From Methylobacterium sp. J-078 (GTDB lineage Bacteria; Pseudomonadota; Alphaproteobacteria; Rhizobiales; Beijerinckiaceae): a stretch of 64,000 nucleotides of DNA. The DNA is taken from contig NZ_JAKSYI010000031.1 of NCBI RefSeq assembly GCF_022829285.1, forward strand, positions 1 to 64,000. Reading direction: 5' to 3'. A program made the position numbers and the translations under genes. Below, one piece after another: positions 1-8,930 of this stretch; within the stretch, counting starts at the first letter, position 1; each line of letters opens with the position of its first letter. The notes beneath the pieces are model-generated. The model saw only the letters and a program-made list of their open reading frames with translations. It was not told the DNA's origin and ran no database searches.

Positions 1-543
1 CACGACACGGGCCCGATCGCCCTGCGCTACCCGCGCGGCGAGGGGGTGGGCGTGGACCTGCCCGAGCGCGGGGTCGCGCTGCCGATCGGCAAGGGCCGGA
101 TGGTGCGGGCGCCCGAGGGGGCGCGGGTGGCGCTGCTGGCGCTGGGCACACGGATGGCGGAGGCGCTGAAGGCGGCCGACGCGCTGGAGGCGGAGGGCAT
201 CGCCGTGAGCGTGGCGGATGCGCGCTTCGCCAAGCCCCTGGACGAGGCCCTGATCCTCGATCTCGCCGGCCGCCACGAGGTCCTGGTGACCCTGGAGGAG
301 GGCTCGGTGGGAGGCTTCGGCGCCATGGTGCTGCATCTGCTCGCCGAGCGGGGCGCGCTGGATGCCGGCCGGGTCCGGGTGCGCACGCTGACGCTGCCCG
401 ACACCTACCAGGACCACAACACGCCGGACGCCATGTACGCCGAGGCCGGCCTCGACGCCGCCGGCATCCTGAAAACCGTCAAGGCCGCCCTCCCAGAGCG
501 GAAGGCGCGCGGCGCCAAGCTCGTCAGCGTCGCCCAGAAGTAG
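1..543 (+). CDS. dxs: 1-deoxy-D-xylulose-5-phosphate synthase, C-terminal part (cut by window edge)
   Basis: This is the 3' end of a gene that begins upstream of the window; the reading frame is open from base 1. The visible 180 residues match the end of the central pyrimidine-binding domain (ALRYPRGEG near the edge) and the transketolase C-terminal domain of Dxs ([32 protein letters not shown]). Dxs joins pyruvate and glyceraldehyde-3-phosphate with thiamine diphosphate to start the non-mevalonate isoprenoid pathway. In methylobacteria this feeds carotenoids and hopanoids. The thiamine-binding N-terminal domain lies outside the window, so intactness cannot be judged. Confidence 0.92.
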   Translation, partial: HDTGPIALRYPRGEGVGVDLPERGVALPIGKGRMVRAPEGARVALLALGTRMAEALKAADALEAEGIAVSVADARFAKPLDEALILDLAGRHEVLVTLEEGSVGGFGAMVLHLLAERGALDAGRVRVRTLTLPDTYQDHNTPDAMYAEAGLDAAGILKTVKAALPERKARGAKLVSVAQK

Positions 544-554
544 GCCTGTCCGGA

Positions 555-585
555 GATCCCGCGGAGCCGACGGCTCCGCGGGATC
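555..585. terminator. Bidirectional hairpin between dxs and sodC
   Basis: A perfect 14-bp stem (arms 555-568 and 572-585, 3-base loop) sits between the convergent dxs and sodC genes, 12 bases after the dxs stop. There is no long T-run on either side. Position and strength suit a shared terminator. Confidence 0.7.
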
Positions 586-595
586 GGCCCGATGT

Positions 596-1162
596 CTACT
601 TGATCACCGCGCAGGCGATGCGGGCGCCGGCGCCGCCGATCGGCTGGGTGGAGTGATCGTCCTCGTTGGCGTGGATGATCAGGGCCGAGCCGTCCCCATC
701 CTTCAGGGCGCCCTCGCCCGTCAGCGGCGTCTCGCTCGACACCTCCGCGTTCACCGAACCGTCCGCATTGGCGAAGACGTTGGGCAGGTCGCCCTCGTCC
801 GGGCCCTCGGCGTTGAGCAGGCCGTGCTTGCTCTGGTCGTGGTTCACATGGGCCTTCGACTTCTCGAACTTCGCGGTGTCCGAGCAGTCGCCCACGGCGT
901 GGAAGTGGATGCCGTGCCAGCCGGGGGGGAGGCCGCCGGGCTGGATCGTCACGCGCATGACCAGGGCGCTCGCGCCGTCGCGAATCACGATCTTGCCGAT
1001 GGGCTCGCCCTTTCCGTTCTGGATGGGGCTCTCGAAGGTCTGCGGGGCCGCGGGGGGCGCCGCCGGAGCCTCGGGCGCCGCCGGGGCGGTCTGCGCGAGG
1101 GCGGAATGGGTGGCGAGGGCCGTGCTCGCGGCAAGCGCGAGGACCGACAGAACGCGTCTCAT
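596..1162 (-). CDS. sodC: Periplasmic Cu/Zn superoxide dismutase
   Basis: The 188-residue product has a signal peptide (residues 1-23, ending ALA-Q), an Ala/Pro-rich linker and a complete Cu/Zn SOD domain. Metal and structural motifs are visible: GIHFHAVGDCSD (Cu histidines and first disulfide Cys), HVNHDQSKHG (zinc loop), LIIHANEDDH and the second Cys in RIACAV. It dismutates superoxide in the periplasm. The start at 1162 is chosen because a purine-rich GGAGAGGAGAG stretch precedes it and it opens directly on the signal peptide; the frame stays open further upstream without resembling protein. It converges on dxs. Confidence 0.93.
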   Translation of the reverse strand: MRRVLSVLALAASTALATHSALAQTAPAAPEAPAAPPAAPQTFESPIQNGKGEPIGKIVIRDGASALVMRVTIQPGGLPPGWHGIHFHAVGDCSDTAKFEKSKAHVNHDQSKHGLLNAEGPDEGDLPNVFANADGSVNAEVSSETPLTGEGALKDGDGSALIIHANEDDHSTQPIGGAGARIACAVIK

Positions 1163-1526
1163 GGAATGGCTCTCCTCTCCACGCCGGGTCGATTGTGGAG
1201 CGTCAACGAACATGGTCCCGGGACGATCCACGGCAATGCCGCGTCCGTCCCGGACCTTTCCCACGGGCGACCGCCGGACGCCAGCCGCCGGAGCCCGGAA
1301 TGGCTCCCCGCACGGTCGGCGCAAGGCCTCGATCCCAGACCTTCGAAGCAATCGCCGGACAGGCGCGGTGTCATGCCCGGCAAGAATCGCCGTGCGTGGA
1401 CGAACCCGTAAGAATTCCCTAAGGTTCCGGCAGATGAAGCCGAGGCTCGACCGTGATTCGCAGGGTGCGCTCGGCGAGACGGGACACGGCACGGGGTTCG
1501 GCGTGGACTGCTCGTTGGAGGTCGTC

Positions 1527-2159
1527 ATGACGTTCGCCGCCCCTCGCCGCCTCGGGGTCGCCGCCTTCGCGCTCGGCCTCCTGCCCGTCCTCGCGCTCCT
1601 GCCCGCCTCGGCCGAGACCGCGCCGGCCGGCCGGTCCTGGACCGATCCGCCCCCGCGCGAGTCTCACGAGATCAAGGCAGGCGAGGTTCCGGGACGCGAG
1701 ACTAAAGACAAGGTCGAGGCCCCAGCCGTGTCCGGCGCGCCGGGTCCCGCGGCCGCGCCGCGCCGGTCGGTCGCCACTGCGGCCCGCTCACGCAAGGTGG
1801 CCGCCCGTCCGGCTCCGCGCCGGGTGGCGGTGATCCGGCCCGCCGCTCCGCGCCGGCCCATCGTGGCGGCCCTGCCCCGCACCCGCCTCACGACACCCGC
1901 CCCCCGCCCTGCGATCCGTTCGGTGACGATGCGGCCGGCCGTCGCGCCGCCGATGTCCCGCTACGGCTACGCCGTCGAGGCGGCTCCGGATCCCTCCGGC
2001 GTGTTCGTCGGCGGGCGGATGTTCGAGGACGACCGGGCGGCCCGGGTGCGTCGGGCCCAGGAGGCCGGGTACATCGTGGTCCGGTCCCGTACCGTCGAGT
2101 TTCCGGACGGCCGCCGCCTGCGCACCTACCAGCCCCTCGACGAGGAGGCCGACGATTAG
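1527..2159 (+). CDS. Exported Pro/Ala/Arg-rich protein of unknown function
   Basis: The 210-residue product starts with a signal peptide (FALGLLPVLALLPASAE). A long low-complexity middle (about 60-140) is rich in Arg, Pro and Ala. The C-terminal segment is better conserved in character (VFVGGRMFEDDRAARVRRAQ, GYIVVRSRTVEFPDGRRLR). A GGAGG ribosome site seven bases before the ATG fixes the start, although the frame is open far upstream as usual in this GC-rich DNA. I do not recognise the family. The signal peptide and basic repeat region suggest a periplasmic or envelope-associated role, which is inference. Confidence 0.7.
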   Translation: MTFAAPRRLGVAAFALGLLPVLALLPASAETAPAGRSWTDPPPRESHEIKAGEVPGRETKDKVEAPAVSGAPGPAAAPRRSVATAARSRKVAARPAPRRVAVIRPAAPRRPIVAALPRTRLTTPAPRPAIRSVTMRPAVAPPMSRYGYAVEAAPDPSGVFVGGRMFEDDRAARVRRAQEAGYIVVRSRTVEFPDGRRLRTYQPLDEEADD

Positions 2160-2171
2160 CGCGCAAACGAA

Positions 2172-2200
2172 AGCCCCCGCCGGGCGCACCGGCGGGGGCT
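2172..2200. terminator. Strong hairpin terminator
   Basis: A perfect 12-bp GC-rich stem (2172-2183 with 2189-2200, 5-base loop) lies 12 bases after the stop of the exported Pro/Arg-rich gene and before the convergent small zinc protein. It probably serves both. Confidence 0.8.
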
Positions 2201-2229
2201 TCTGGACGGGTGATCCGGCGGGGTTTCGA

Positions 2230-2463
2230 TCAGCGCAGGCGGCCGGGGCGGGCCGGCTCGAACACGATGCGGCGGTGGAACGCGCACCAGCTCTTGCCGT
2301 CGGGCGCCGGCGCGCCGCAGCAGACCGCGCGGTCGTTCGGCTCGCCGATGATGAACTTGCACACGAAGGCGCCGGACTGCGCGAACGGAACCCGCAATTC
2401 GGCGGAGGGCTCGGCGATCGCGTCGGCCTCGCCGACCTGTGACATGCGGACAAGCTGGTTCAT
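2230..2463 (-). CDS. Small protein resembling only the C-terminal zinc/sigma-interacting domain of GcrA
   Basis: A 77-residue product whose second half has the Cys/His pattern of the GcrA C-terminus: VCKFIIGEP, then CCGAPAPDG, then SWCAFHRR, followed by an arginine-rich end. GcrA is the alphaproteobacterial cell-cycle regulator that binds sigma-70 through this domain and methylated GANTC DNA through an N-terminal helix-turn-helix. That helix-turn-helix is absent here. Sequence in the same frame upstream of 2463 is arginine-rich and not protein-like, so this does not look like a truncated reading of a longer gene. The ATG at 2463 has a weak ribosome site; a second ATG seven codons in is possible. 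Family assignment is by motif only. Confidence 0.5.
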   Translation of the reverse strand: MNQLVRMSQVGEADAIAEPSAELRVPFAQSGAFVCKFIIGEPNDRAVCCGAPAPDGKSWCAFHRRIVFEPARPGRLR

Positions 2464-2875
2464 GGATCGAATGGCTCGCGGACTGGTTTTTCGCGGGCGA
2501 GGGCCCACGGAAAGTTTCGGGTGAGAAGCGCGTCGTGTCCTGGCAGGCCTTCGCCTCACAGGAACCCGGCACGACACCGCGGACATTCGTGAGGCAAAAC
2601 GTCGACACCGCGGGCATCGAAAGCGCGGCCGAACCAGACGCGACAGCGTCATGCTGCTGTTATATCTGGGGTTTGACCCTTGGGAAACAAGGCATCGCGC
2701 ATGGGTGTGCTGCAACGCACAGACGGTTGGGCCGTCCAAACCGCCGTTGGCGGGCCGCGCGCGCGGTCCGCGTCAGGCGCTTCAAGGGGATAAGCCCTGG
2801 TTTCTTGAGGTCGCGCGGCCTCGGGTGTAGTCGGGGCGCAGGCTCACCCGGTTCGCCACGGCCGCAAGGAACCCC
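2464..2875. other. Intergenic region upstream of the epimerase gene
   Basis: These 412 bases separate the small zinc protein from the epimerase. The middle (about 2650-2700) is more AT-rich than its surroundings and is the likely promoter zone for both divergent genes. I see no convincing gene in it. Confidence 0.4.
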
Positions 2876-3889
2876 ATGCGCGTCTTCGTGACCGGCACCG
2901 CCGGCTTTATCGGCTACCACCTCGCGCGGCGCCTCCTCGAGGAGGGGCATACCGTCACGGGTTTCGACGGCTTCAGCGACTATTACGATGTCGGCCTGAA
3001 ACGGGCGCGCCACGCCGACCTCGCCGGCAATCCCGATTTCACCCCCGTCGAGGCCCGCCTGGAGACGCCGGGTGCGCTGCTGGCGGCGGTCGGTCGGGCG
3101 CGGCCCGAGATCGTCGTGCATCTCGCGGCCCAGGCCGGTGTGCGCCACAGCCTGGAGAATCCCGGCGCCTACGTGGAGGCCAATCTCGTCGGCACGGCGA
3201 ACCTCGTCGAGGCGGTGCGGGCGCACCCGGTGCGCCACCTCCTGTTCGCCTCCACGAGCTCGGCCTATGGCGGCAACACCGCCCTGCCGTTCCGCGAGAC
3301 CGACCCCGCGGTGACGCCGCTGACGCTCTATGCCGCCTCCAAGCTCGCGGGCGAGGCGATGATGCATGCCTACAGCCACCTGTTCGGCATTCCGACCACG
3401 GCCTTCCGGTTCTTCACGGTCTACGGCCCCTGGGGCCGGCCCGACATGGCGCTGTTCCTGTTCACGCGGAAGATCCTGGCGGGCGAGCCGATCGCGGTCT
3501 TCGCCGGGGGCGCGGCCGAGCGTGACTTCACCTATGTCGATGACCTCGTCGCTGCGATCCGCGGATTGATGGACCGGCCCCCGCCCCGTCCCGGCGACGG
3601 AGAAGGCCCGGCCTGCCCCGGCGACACCCTGAGCCCGGTGGCGCCGTTCCGCCTCGTCAATATCGGGGGCGGCCGCCCGGTCCGGGTCGACGCGATGATT
3701 GACGCGCTGGAACGCGCCCTCGGCGCCCGCGCCGAGCGCATCCTCCAACCCCTGCCCCCCGGCGACGTGCCCCGCACCGAGGCGAGCACCGACCTCCTGC
3801 GGGCGCTGATCGGTGGGGTGCCCGAAACGCCGCTTAGGCTCGGCATTCCCGCCTTCGTGGCGTGGTACCGGGGCTATTACGGGGCTTGA
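2876..3889 (+). CDS. NAD-dependent sugar-nucleotide epimerase, UDP-glucuronate 4-epimerase type
   Basis: The 337-residue protein is an extended short-chain dehydrogenase: GTAGFIGYHLARRLLEEG (NAD-binding Rossmann turn, residues 6-23), FASTSSAYGG (catalytic Ser), YAASKLAGE (Tyr-x-x-x-Lys pair). The early FDGFSDYYDVGLKRARHADL stretch and overall length resemble bacterial UDP-glucuronate/UDP-galacturonate 4-epimerases. It would supply an acidic sugar nucleotide in the cytoplasm. An AAGGAA ribosome site precedes the ATG. It lies at the edge of the exopolysaccharide genes but not in an obvious operon with them. The exact substrate cannot be told from sequence. Confidence 0.85.
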   Translation: MRVFVTGTAGFIGYHLARRLLEEGHTVTGFDGFSDYYDVGLKRARHADLAGNPDFTPVEARLETPGALLAAVGRARPEIVVHLAAQAGVRHSLENPGAYVEANLVGTANLVEAVRAHPVRHLLFASTSSAYGGNTALPFRETDPAVTPLTLYAASKLAGEAMMHAYSHLFGIPTTAFRFFTVYGPWGRPDMALFLFTRKILAGEPIAVFAGGAAERDFTYVDDLVAAIRGLMDRPPPRPGDGEGPACPGDTLSPVAPFRLVNIGGGRPVRVDAMIDALERALGARAERILQPLPPGDVPRTEASTDLLRALIGGVPETPLRLGIPAFVAWYRGYYGA

Positions 3890-4039
3890 TCCGCAAGGCC
3901 CCGCTCCGGTGACCCCCTGCCCCAAGACTAATCCCCCTCCGTTCCGACCGAAGCATGTCCCCCCGATGATCTCCAGATCCTTCCCGCCCCGGCGCGCCCG
4001 CCGAGACGGCCCGTTCCACGGCGTCCCGGGTGGCCGGCG

Positions 4040-4792
4040 ATGATGGCCCTGCGCTCCACCGCCCTGGCGGCGGCCGGGCTCTTCGCCTTCCTGCTGTTCT
4101 GGGAGGCGATGCCGCGCCTCGGCCTCATCAATCCGGCCTTCCTGCCGCCGCCGAGCACGATCCCGGCGGCCTTCCTTAACGAGGTCCGCCTCGGCGTCTG
4201 GGGCGAGGCGGTCCTGTCGAGCCTCAGCCACTACGTGACCGGACTCGGGGTCGGCGCGGGCGCGGGCATCGCCCTCGGCCTCCTCAGCGGCATGTTCCGC
4301 TGGTTCGAGGCGGCGACCGCCTGGATCGTGCGGCTGCTGCGGCCGATCCCCGGCCTCGCCTGGGTGCCGTTCGCCATCATCTGGTTCGGCGTCCAGCCCG
4401 AGGCCGCCGTCTTCATCATCGCCATCGGCGTGTTCTGGATCGTGTTCTTCGCCACCCAAGGGGCGGTGCGCGGCGTCGACCGCGACCTCGTCGAGGTGGC
4501 CCAGGCCTTCGGCTTCGGCTCGCCCTGGGCACGGCTCACCAAGATCCTTCTCCCGGCCGCGACGCCCGGCATCCTCGTCGGCCTGCGCACGGCGCTCGGC
4601 CAGGCCTGGATGGCGGTGGTGGCCGCCGAGATCTTCGGCGTGCCCGGCGTCGGCGCCCGGATGATGCAGGCCTCGAGCCTGCTCTCCACCGACATCGTCG
4701 TCGTCTACATGCTCACCATGGCCGCCCTCTACGGCCTGTTCGACACGGCCTTCGTCGCCCTCCAGGGGTGGCTCCTACGGTGGCGCGCCTGA
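4040..4792 (+). CDS. ABC transporter permease, SsuC/TauC (nitrate/sulfonate/taurine) family
   Basis: A 250-residue inner-membrane protein with about six hydrophobic helices and the family EAA loop (VEVAQAFGFGSPWARLTKILLP, near residues 151-172; 20 or fewer are quoted per motif elsewhere). It forms the channel of an importer of the type used for sulfonates, nitrate or pyrimidines. It ends two bases before the start of the ATPase gene, so the two are one transcription unit. No periplasmic binding protein is adjacent, so the substrate is unknown. Two consecutive ATG codons (4040, 4043) are possible starts. Confidence 0.85.
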   Translation: MMALRSTALAAAGLFAFLLFWEAMPRLGLINPAFLPPPSTIPAAFLNEVRLGVWGEAVLSSLSHYVTGLGVGAGAGIALGLLSGMFRWFEAATAWIVRLLRPIPGLAWVPFAIIWFGVQPEAAVFIIAIGVFWIVFFATQGAVRGVDRDLVEVAQAFGFGSPWARLTKILLPAATPGILVGLRTALGQAWMAVVAAEIFGVPGVGARMMQASSLLSTDIVVVYMLTMAALYGLFDTAFVALQGWLLRWRA

Positions 4793-4794
4793 CG

Positions 4795-5553
4795 ATGTCC
4801 GAGCCGATCATTTCCATCACGGCCTTGAACCTCGCCTACGAGCGCGCCGGCACCCGGAACGTCATCCTGGCGGATCTCGACCTCGCGGTGGCGCGCGGCG
4901 AGTTCCTCGTCATCGTCGGCGAATCCGGGGTCGGCAAGTCCACCGTCCTGCGGGTGCTGATCGGGCTGGCCAAGCCGAGCTCGGGCAATGTGCAGCTTCG
5001 CGCCCGCCCGGATTGCCGCACGCCGATGGCCCTGGTGTTCCAGGACGCACGGCTGCTGCCCTGGCGCCGGGTCATCGCCAACGTCGCCTTCGGCCTCGAG
5101 GGCAGCGGCCTCTCGAAGGCCGAGCGCCTGGCCAAGGCGCAAGGCATGCTCGACCTCGTGGGCTTGAGCGATCTCGGCCAGCGCTGGCCGCACCAGCTCT
5201 CCGGCGGCCAGCGCCAGCGCGTCGCCATCGCGCGGGCGCTCGCGGTCGATCCGGACGTGCTCCTCATGGACGAGCCGTTCTCGGCGCTGGACAGCTTCAC
5301 CCGCGAGGGTCTGCAGGACGAATTGCAGCGCATCCAGGCGGCGACGGGCAAGACCATCCTGTTCGTGACCCACGACATCGACGAGGCCGTGACGCTCGCC
5401 GACCGGGTCGTCGTGCTCGCCGGCAGCCCCGGCCGGCTGGCGGCCGAGATGCCGATCACGGTGCCCCGGCCCCGGCGGCGGCGCGACGCCGCCCTCCAGG
5501 AAGCCGCCCGGCAATTGCGGATGGAGCTGTCGAACCGCTCTGCGGAACTCTGA
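4795..5553 (+). CDS. ABC transporter ATP-binding protein, SsuB/TauB family
   Basis: A 252-residue ATPase with all motifs: Walker A GESGVGKST, a Q-loop in LVFQDARLLPWR, signature LSGGQRQR, Walker B VLLMDEPFSAL and switch histidine in VTHDIDEA. It partners the permease immediately upstream. The ATG at 4795, just after the permease stop, is preferred over upstream in-frame codons, which would overlap the permease. The LLPW motif after the Q-loop is usual in the nitrate/sulfonate/taurine class. Confidence 0.9.
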   Translation: MSEPIISITALNLAYERAGTRNVILADLDLAVARGEFLVIVGESGVGKSTVLRVLIGLAKPSSGNVQLRARPDCRTPMALVFQDARLLPWRRVIANVAFGLEGSGLSKAERLAKAQGMLDLVGLSDLGQRWPHQLSGGQRQRVAIARALAVDPDVLLMDEPFSALDSFTREGLQDELQRIQAATGKTILFVTHDIDEAVTLADRVVVLAGSPGRLAAEMPITVPRPRRRRDAALQEAARQLRMELSNRSAEL

Positions 5554-5672
5554 AGGCCGGGGCCGGAACGGATCGCGGCCGGCTGCCGAAAGGGTCGCGG
5601 CTGCGGCCGTTGCCATCGCTCGTGCGGGGCTCTACCCCGCTGGTACCCCCGTTCGATTCGAGGATCAGGCCG

Positions 5673-5915
5673 ATGCGCCGTCGCACCCGCTCGCTGATCG
5701 GCACCATCGTGATGCTGGCCTTCATCATCGTCTACGCGCCGCTGGCCATGGCGCTGGCCGACAGCCGGATCTCGCAGACGCCGGCCCCCGTGCAGGCGGT
5801 GCTCTACGCCCTGCTGGGCATCGCCTGGATCTTCCCCCTGATGCCGCTGATCAGCTGGATGGGCCGGAACGACGGCAGCGACGATGCCGCGAACGGGCCG
5901 CCGCAGCCGCGCTGA
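5673..5915 (+). CDS. Small two-helix membrane protein, DUF2842 type
   Basis: An 80-residue protein with a basic N-terminus (MRRRTRSLIG) and two membrane helices (about 9-30 and 43-62), ending LMPLISWMGR and a polar tail. This matches my recollection of the alphaproteobacterial DUF2842 family, whose function is unknown. The ATG is preceded by GAGGATCAG, and the frame upstream overlaps the ABC ATPase in another frame, so the short form is preferred. Confidence 0.75.
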   Translation: MRRRTRSLIGTIVMLAFIIVYAPLAMALADSRISQTPAPVQAVLYALLGIAWIFPLMPLISWMGRNDGSDDAANGPPQPR

Positions 5916-6016
5916 GGCCGGGGCGCGTGGAATTCCGGGCGCGGCGTCGGTTTTTTGCCGCACTCGGGCGCCAGAACCGCCCCCTGTCATTCGTTCAGAG
6001 GCCGTCGTCCCGCTCA

Positions 6017-6427
6017 ATGCCATCCCTGCGCACGCATCTGCTTCTGCTCGGCCTCGTGATCCCGGCTCTGGTCCACCTCGCCTCGGGATCGCCGGCGCAG
6101 GCCCAGGGCGCGCCCCGCTCGGTCTCGGATTGCGAGCGCCTGAAGAACGACCTCGCCTACAACCAGTGCCTCGCCATGTTCGGGCCGGCCGCCCGGAACG
6201 TCGCCAGCGGTGCCTCCACCAGTACGGCCTCGGCCGATGTCGCCAACGCCCTCGCGGCGATTCCGCAGAGCATCGCGGCGAGTGCGGCGGCCACGGGGGC
6301 GGCCATCGCCTCCATCGGGCGGCGCGGACGGCGCGGGCGTTACGCGCGCCACGGCCGCCAGAGCGCCAGCTTCGCCATCGCGGGCAGCGAGAGCCGTTCG
6401 TATCGCCGGCACCGCCGTCGGCGCTGA
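6017..6427 (+). CDS. Exported protein with Ala-rich middle and Arg-rich tail
   Basis: A 136-residue product. A signal peptide (LLLLGLVIPALVHLASGSPAQAQ) is followed by a conserved-looking Cys pair segment (VSDCERLKNDLAYNQCLAMFG), an alanine-rich stretch and a strongly basic C-terminus rich in RRGRRGR and YRRHRRRR. The two Cys residues 12 apart may form a disulfide in the periplasm. I do not recognise a family. The start is chosen for the signal peptide; no strong ribosome site is visible. Confidence 0.6.
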   Translation: MPSLRTHLLLLGLVIPALVHLASGSPAQAQGAPRSVSDCERLKNDLAYNQCLAMFGPAARNVASGASTSTASADVANALAAIPQSIAASAAATGAAIASIGRRGRRGRYARHGRQSASFAIAGSESRSYRRHRRRR

Positions 6428-6461
6428 AGCGCCTTACGCGACCGGTCGGCGCTGAAGCGCC

Positions 6462-7526
6462 TTACCCGACGTTGAGCCTGCGGCCCCGGTTCCACGCCAG
6501 GAACGGCACGCCCGAGAGCAGGGCCGCGAGCGCGGCCTCCGTCTGGTGGTGGCCGTTCACCGAGACTCGCGGCAGTGCGTGCAGGTGGTCCGCATGGGGG
6601 CCGAAGAGGTGCCCGGGCCGGGTCGTCACAGCCGTGGCGAAGCCGAGTTCGCGGGCGAGGGCGAAGTCGCGCGGGCCGGCCGAGGTCGGGTCGCCCACCG
6701 GGTAGGACAGGTGCGTGACCGGGCGCCCGAGTTCGGCCGCGATCCGCGCCCGCCCCGCCTCGATCTCCCGGCGCGCGGCCGTCGCGCCGTGCTTGGCCAG
6801 CATCGGGTGGCTGATCGTGTGGGCACCGAAGGTCACGAGCGGGTCGCGGCCGAGGTCCCGCAAGTCTGACCATCCCAGGCAGAGGTCGCCGGCCATGCGC
6901 CCGGGCGCGAAGCCGGCCTGCGCGCAGAGATCCGCGATCACCGCCAGGAGGCGCTCCTCCGCCCCGGCCCGGAGGGCGCGGTAGACCGCCTCGAAAGCGC
7001 TCGATTTTTCGGCGGCGTCCCGGGCCGGCAGGTCGAGGCCGGCCTCGGGTACCCGCACCCGGTGGAGGCGGGCGATCGCCGCCTCCAGTTCCAGCCACCA
7101 CAGCCGGCCCCGCCCGTCCGCGAAGTCGCTGGTCACGAACAGCGTCCAGGGCGCCCCGTGACGCCGCAGGATGGGGGCCGCATGCTCGACATTGTCGCGG
7201 TAGCCGTCGTCGAAGGTCAGCACGACGAACGGGCGGCCCCCGCCCGCGAGGCGTTCCGGCAGGGCGTCGAGGCCGATGATCTCGAATCCGCGCCGCCGCA
7301 CCATCGCCAGGGTCCGGTCGAGGAAGTCCGGGGTGATCGCCAGCAGCGTGTTGGGCGCGTAGGCGCCGGGCGCGTCGGGGCGCACGTGGTGGAAGGTTAG
7401 GATCAGGCCGCGTCCGCGCGCCAGCGGCCCCAGCCAGAGGTCCGCCCGGGTCGCCGCGATGGCGCGAAAGCCCGCGGCGAAGAGGCGGTGCCGGCGGCTC
7501 AAGGACGGAGTTGTGTCGCCCGACAT
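6462..7526 (-). CDS. Polysaccharide deacetylase family protein (NodB homology)
   Basis: The 354-residue protein carries the NodB-type fold: LILTFHHVRPD early, the metal-binding VLTFDDGYRDN motif near residue 108, and TFGAHTISHPMLAKHG (the His-x-x-x-His metal ligands). These enzymes remove N-acetyl groups from chitin, peptidoglycan or capsule-type glycans. No cleavable signal peptide is obvious. It is divergent from the CelD-like acyltransferase and sits beside exopolysaccharide genes, so action on that polymer or its precursors is plausible but inferred. Confidence 0.85.
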   Translation of the reverse strand: MSGDTTPSLSRRHRLFAAGFRAIAATRADLWLGPLARGRGLILTFHHVRPDAPGAYAPNTLLAITPDFLDRTLAMVRRRGFEIIGLDALPERLAGGGRPFVVLTFDDGYRDNVEHAAPILRRHGAPWTLFVTSDFADGRGRLWWLELEAAIARLHRVRVPEAGLDLPARDAAEKSSAFEAVYRALRAGAEERLLAVIADLCAQAGFAPGRMAGDLCLGWSDLRDLGRDPLVTFGAHTISHPMLAKHGATAARREIEAGRARIAAELGRPVTHLSYPVGDPTSAGPRDFALARELGFATAVTTRPGHLFGPHADHLHALPRVSVNGHHQTEAALAALLSGVPFLAWNRGRRLNVG

Positions 7527-7703
7527 GAAGAATCCTTCCGCGCACGGCCGCAGAAAAGCACGGCAACCGGCAAGGTTTCGTTACCCACGCGCGCAGAGAG
7601 ACCGGGACCGTCGCCCCCGCGTCACCCGGCGATTAAGGGGTCGGACGGCAGGAAGGACGGACAGGGTCGGCCGGGTGATTCGCTGGCCGCGAGGGAGCAT
7701 GGC

Positions 7704-8909
7704 ATGGCTGTTCTTGCCCACGAGGGAGTCGGAAGCGGAGTGACGCACGCGCGGCTGCAGGGCGGCTTCAGCGCCGAGGTGTTCGGCGACCTGGCCGCCG
7801 TCGAGGCGCTGTGGCGCGGGATGGAGGCGGATGCCGCGGTGATGGCGACGCCCTACCAGCGCTTCGATTGGGTTTCGGCCTTCGCCGCCGCACGGCCCGG
7901 CGCCAGCCTCCAGATCTTCGTCCTGCGCGATGCGGGCGGGCGCCCGCGGGTGCTGCTCCCCCTCGCGGTCGCCCGCGAGGGCGGAGTGCGGGTGGCCCGC
8001 GTTGTCGGCTGCAAGCACGCCAACTATCACATGCCGCTCTTCGCCTCACGCGAGGCGGCCGCGATGCGGCCGGAGGACCTCGTCGAGCACCTGCGGGTCT
8101 TCGGCTGCGGCGCCGGCATCGACGTCTTCGCCCTTGCGCATCAGCCGCGCTTCTGGGACGGGGCCGTCAACCCGCTCGGAGCCCGGGCCGAACGCGCGGC
8201 GAGCGACGCCTACGGCCTGATCCTCGGTCCCGACCCGGACGCGACGGTGAGGCGCGTGTTCAGCGGCGATGCGCGCAAGAAGCTGCGCTCGAAGGAGAAG
8301 AAGCTCGTCGAGGCCTTCGGGCCCGTGGCCTGCCGGCGCGCCGGCACGGCCGAGGAGGTCGGGCATTACCTGTCCGCCTTCTACGAGCAGAAGGCGCAGC
8401 GCTTCGCCGCCATGGGCGTCGCCAACCCCTATGCCGATCCCCTGATCCGGGCGTTCCTGGCGCGCGGCACCGCGCTCGCCGAGGGCACCGATCCCGCCAT
8501 CGAGGTGACGGCCCTGGTGGCGACCCGGACCGACCGGGTCTTCGCGGTCTTCGCCGGCGCCGTCGATGACCAGCGTTACAGCGGCATGATGACGTCCTTC
8601 GACGCCGACCCGGTGGTCAGCCGGTCGAGCCCCGGCGACATCCTGCTGCATCACCTCATCGCCGACCAGACCGCCCGGGGGCGGCGCGCCTTCGACCTCG
8701 GCGTCGGCGAGGCCCGCTACAAGGCCAGCATCTGCGACGAGACCATCGAGCTGGGGGAGACCACCATTCCGGTGACCCTGCGCGGCCATCTGTTCGCCCT
8801 GCGGGCGGTGGGAACCGCCCGGCTCAAGCGCCGGATCAAGCGCGATCCGCGCCTGATGGCCCTGGCGCGGCGCCTGCGCCGCCGGGCCGTCGCACCGGCG
8901 GCCGAGTAG
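7704..8909 (+). CDS. GNAT-fold acyltransferase, CelD/BcsL-like
   Basis: A 401-residue cytoplasmic protein with the pattern of the CelD/BcsL-type acetyltransferase domain: TPYQRFDWVSAF near the N-terminus, YEQKAQRFAAMG centrally, and RAFDLGVGEARYKASICDE near the C-terminus, followed by a basic tail. Such proteins are found with cellulose and exopolysaccharide clusters and probably acylate sugars. A GAGGGAG ribosome site precedes the ATG at 7704. It is convergent with the chain-length gene, ending 22 bases from it. Confidence 0.8.
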   Translation: MAVLAHEGVGSGVTHARLQGGFSAEVFGDLAAVEALWRGMEADAAVMATPYQRFDWVSAFAAARPGASLQIFVLRDAGGRPRVLLPLAVAREGGVRVARVVGCKHANYHMPLFASREAAAMRPEDLVEHLRVFGCGAGIDVFALAHQPRFWDGAVNPLGARAERAASDAYGLILGPDPDATVRRVFSGDARKKLRSKEKKLVEAFGPVACRRAGTAEEVGHYLSAFYEQKAQRFAAMGVANPYADPLIRAFLARGTALAEGTDPAIEVTALVATRTDRVFAVFAGAVDDQRYSGMMTSFDADPVVSRSSPGDILLHHLIADQTARGRRAFDLGVGEARYKASICDETIELGETTIPVTLRGHLFALRAVGTARLKRRIKRDPRLMALARRLRRRAVAPAAE

Positions 8910-8930
8910 CGGGGGGGCGTCCCCCCGGGA

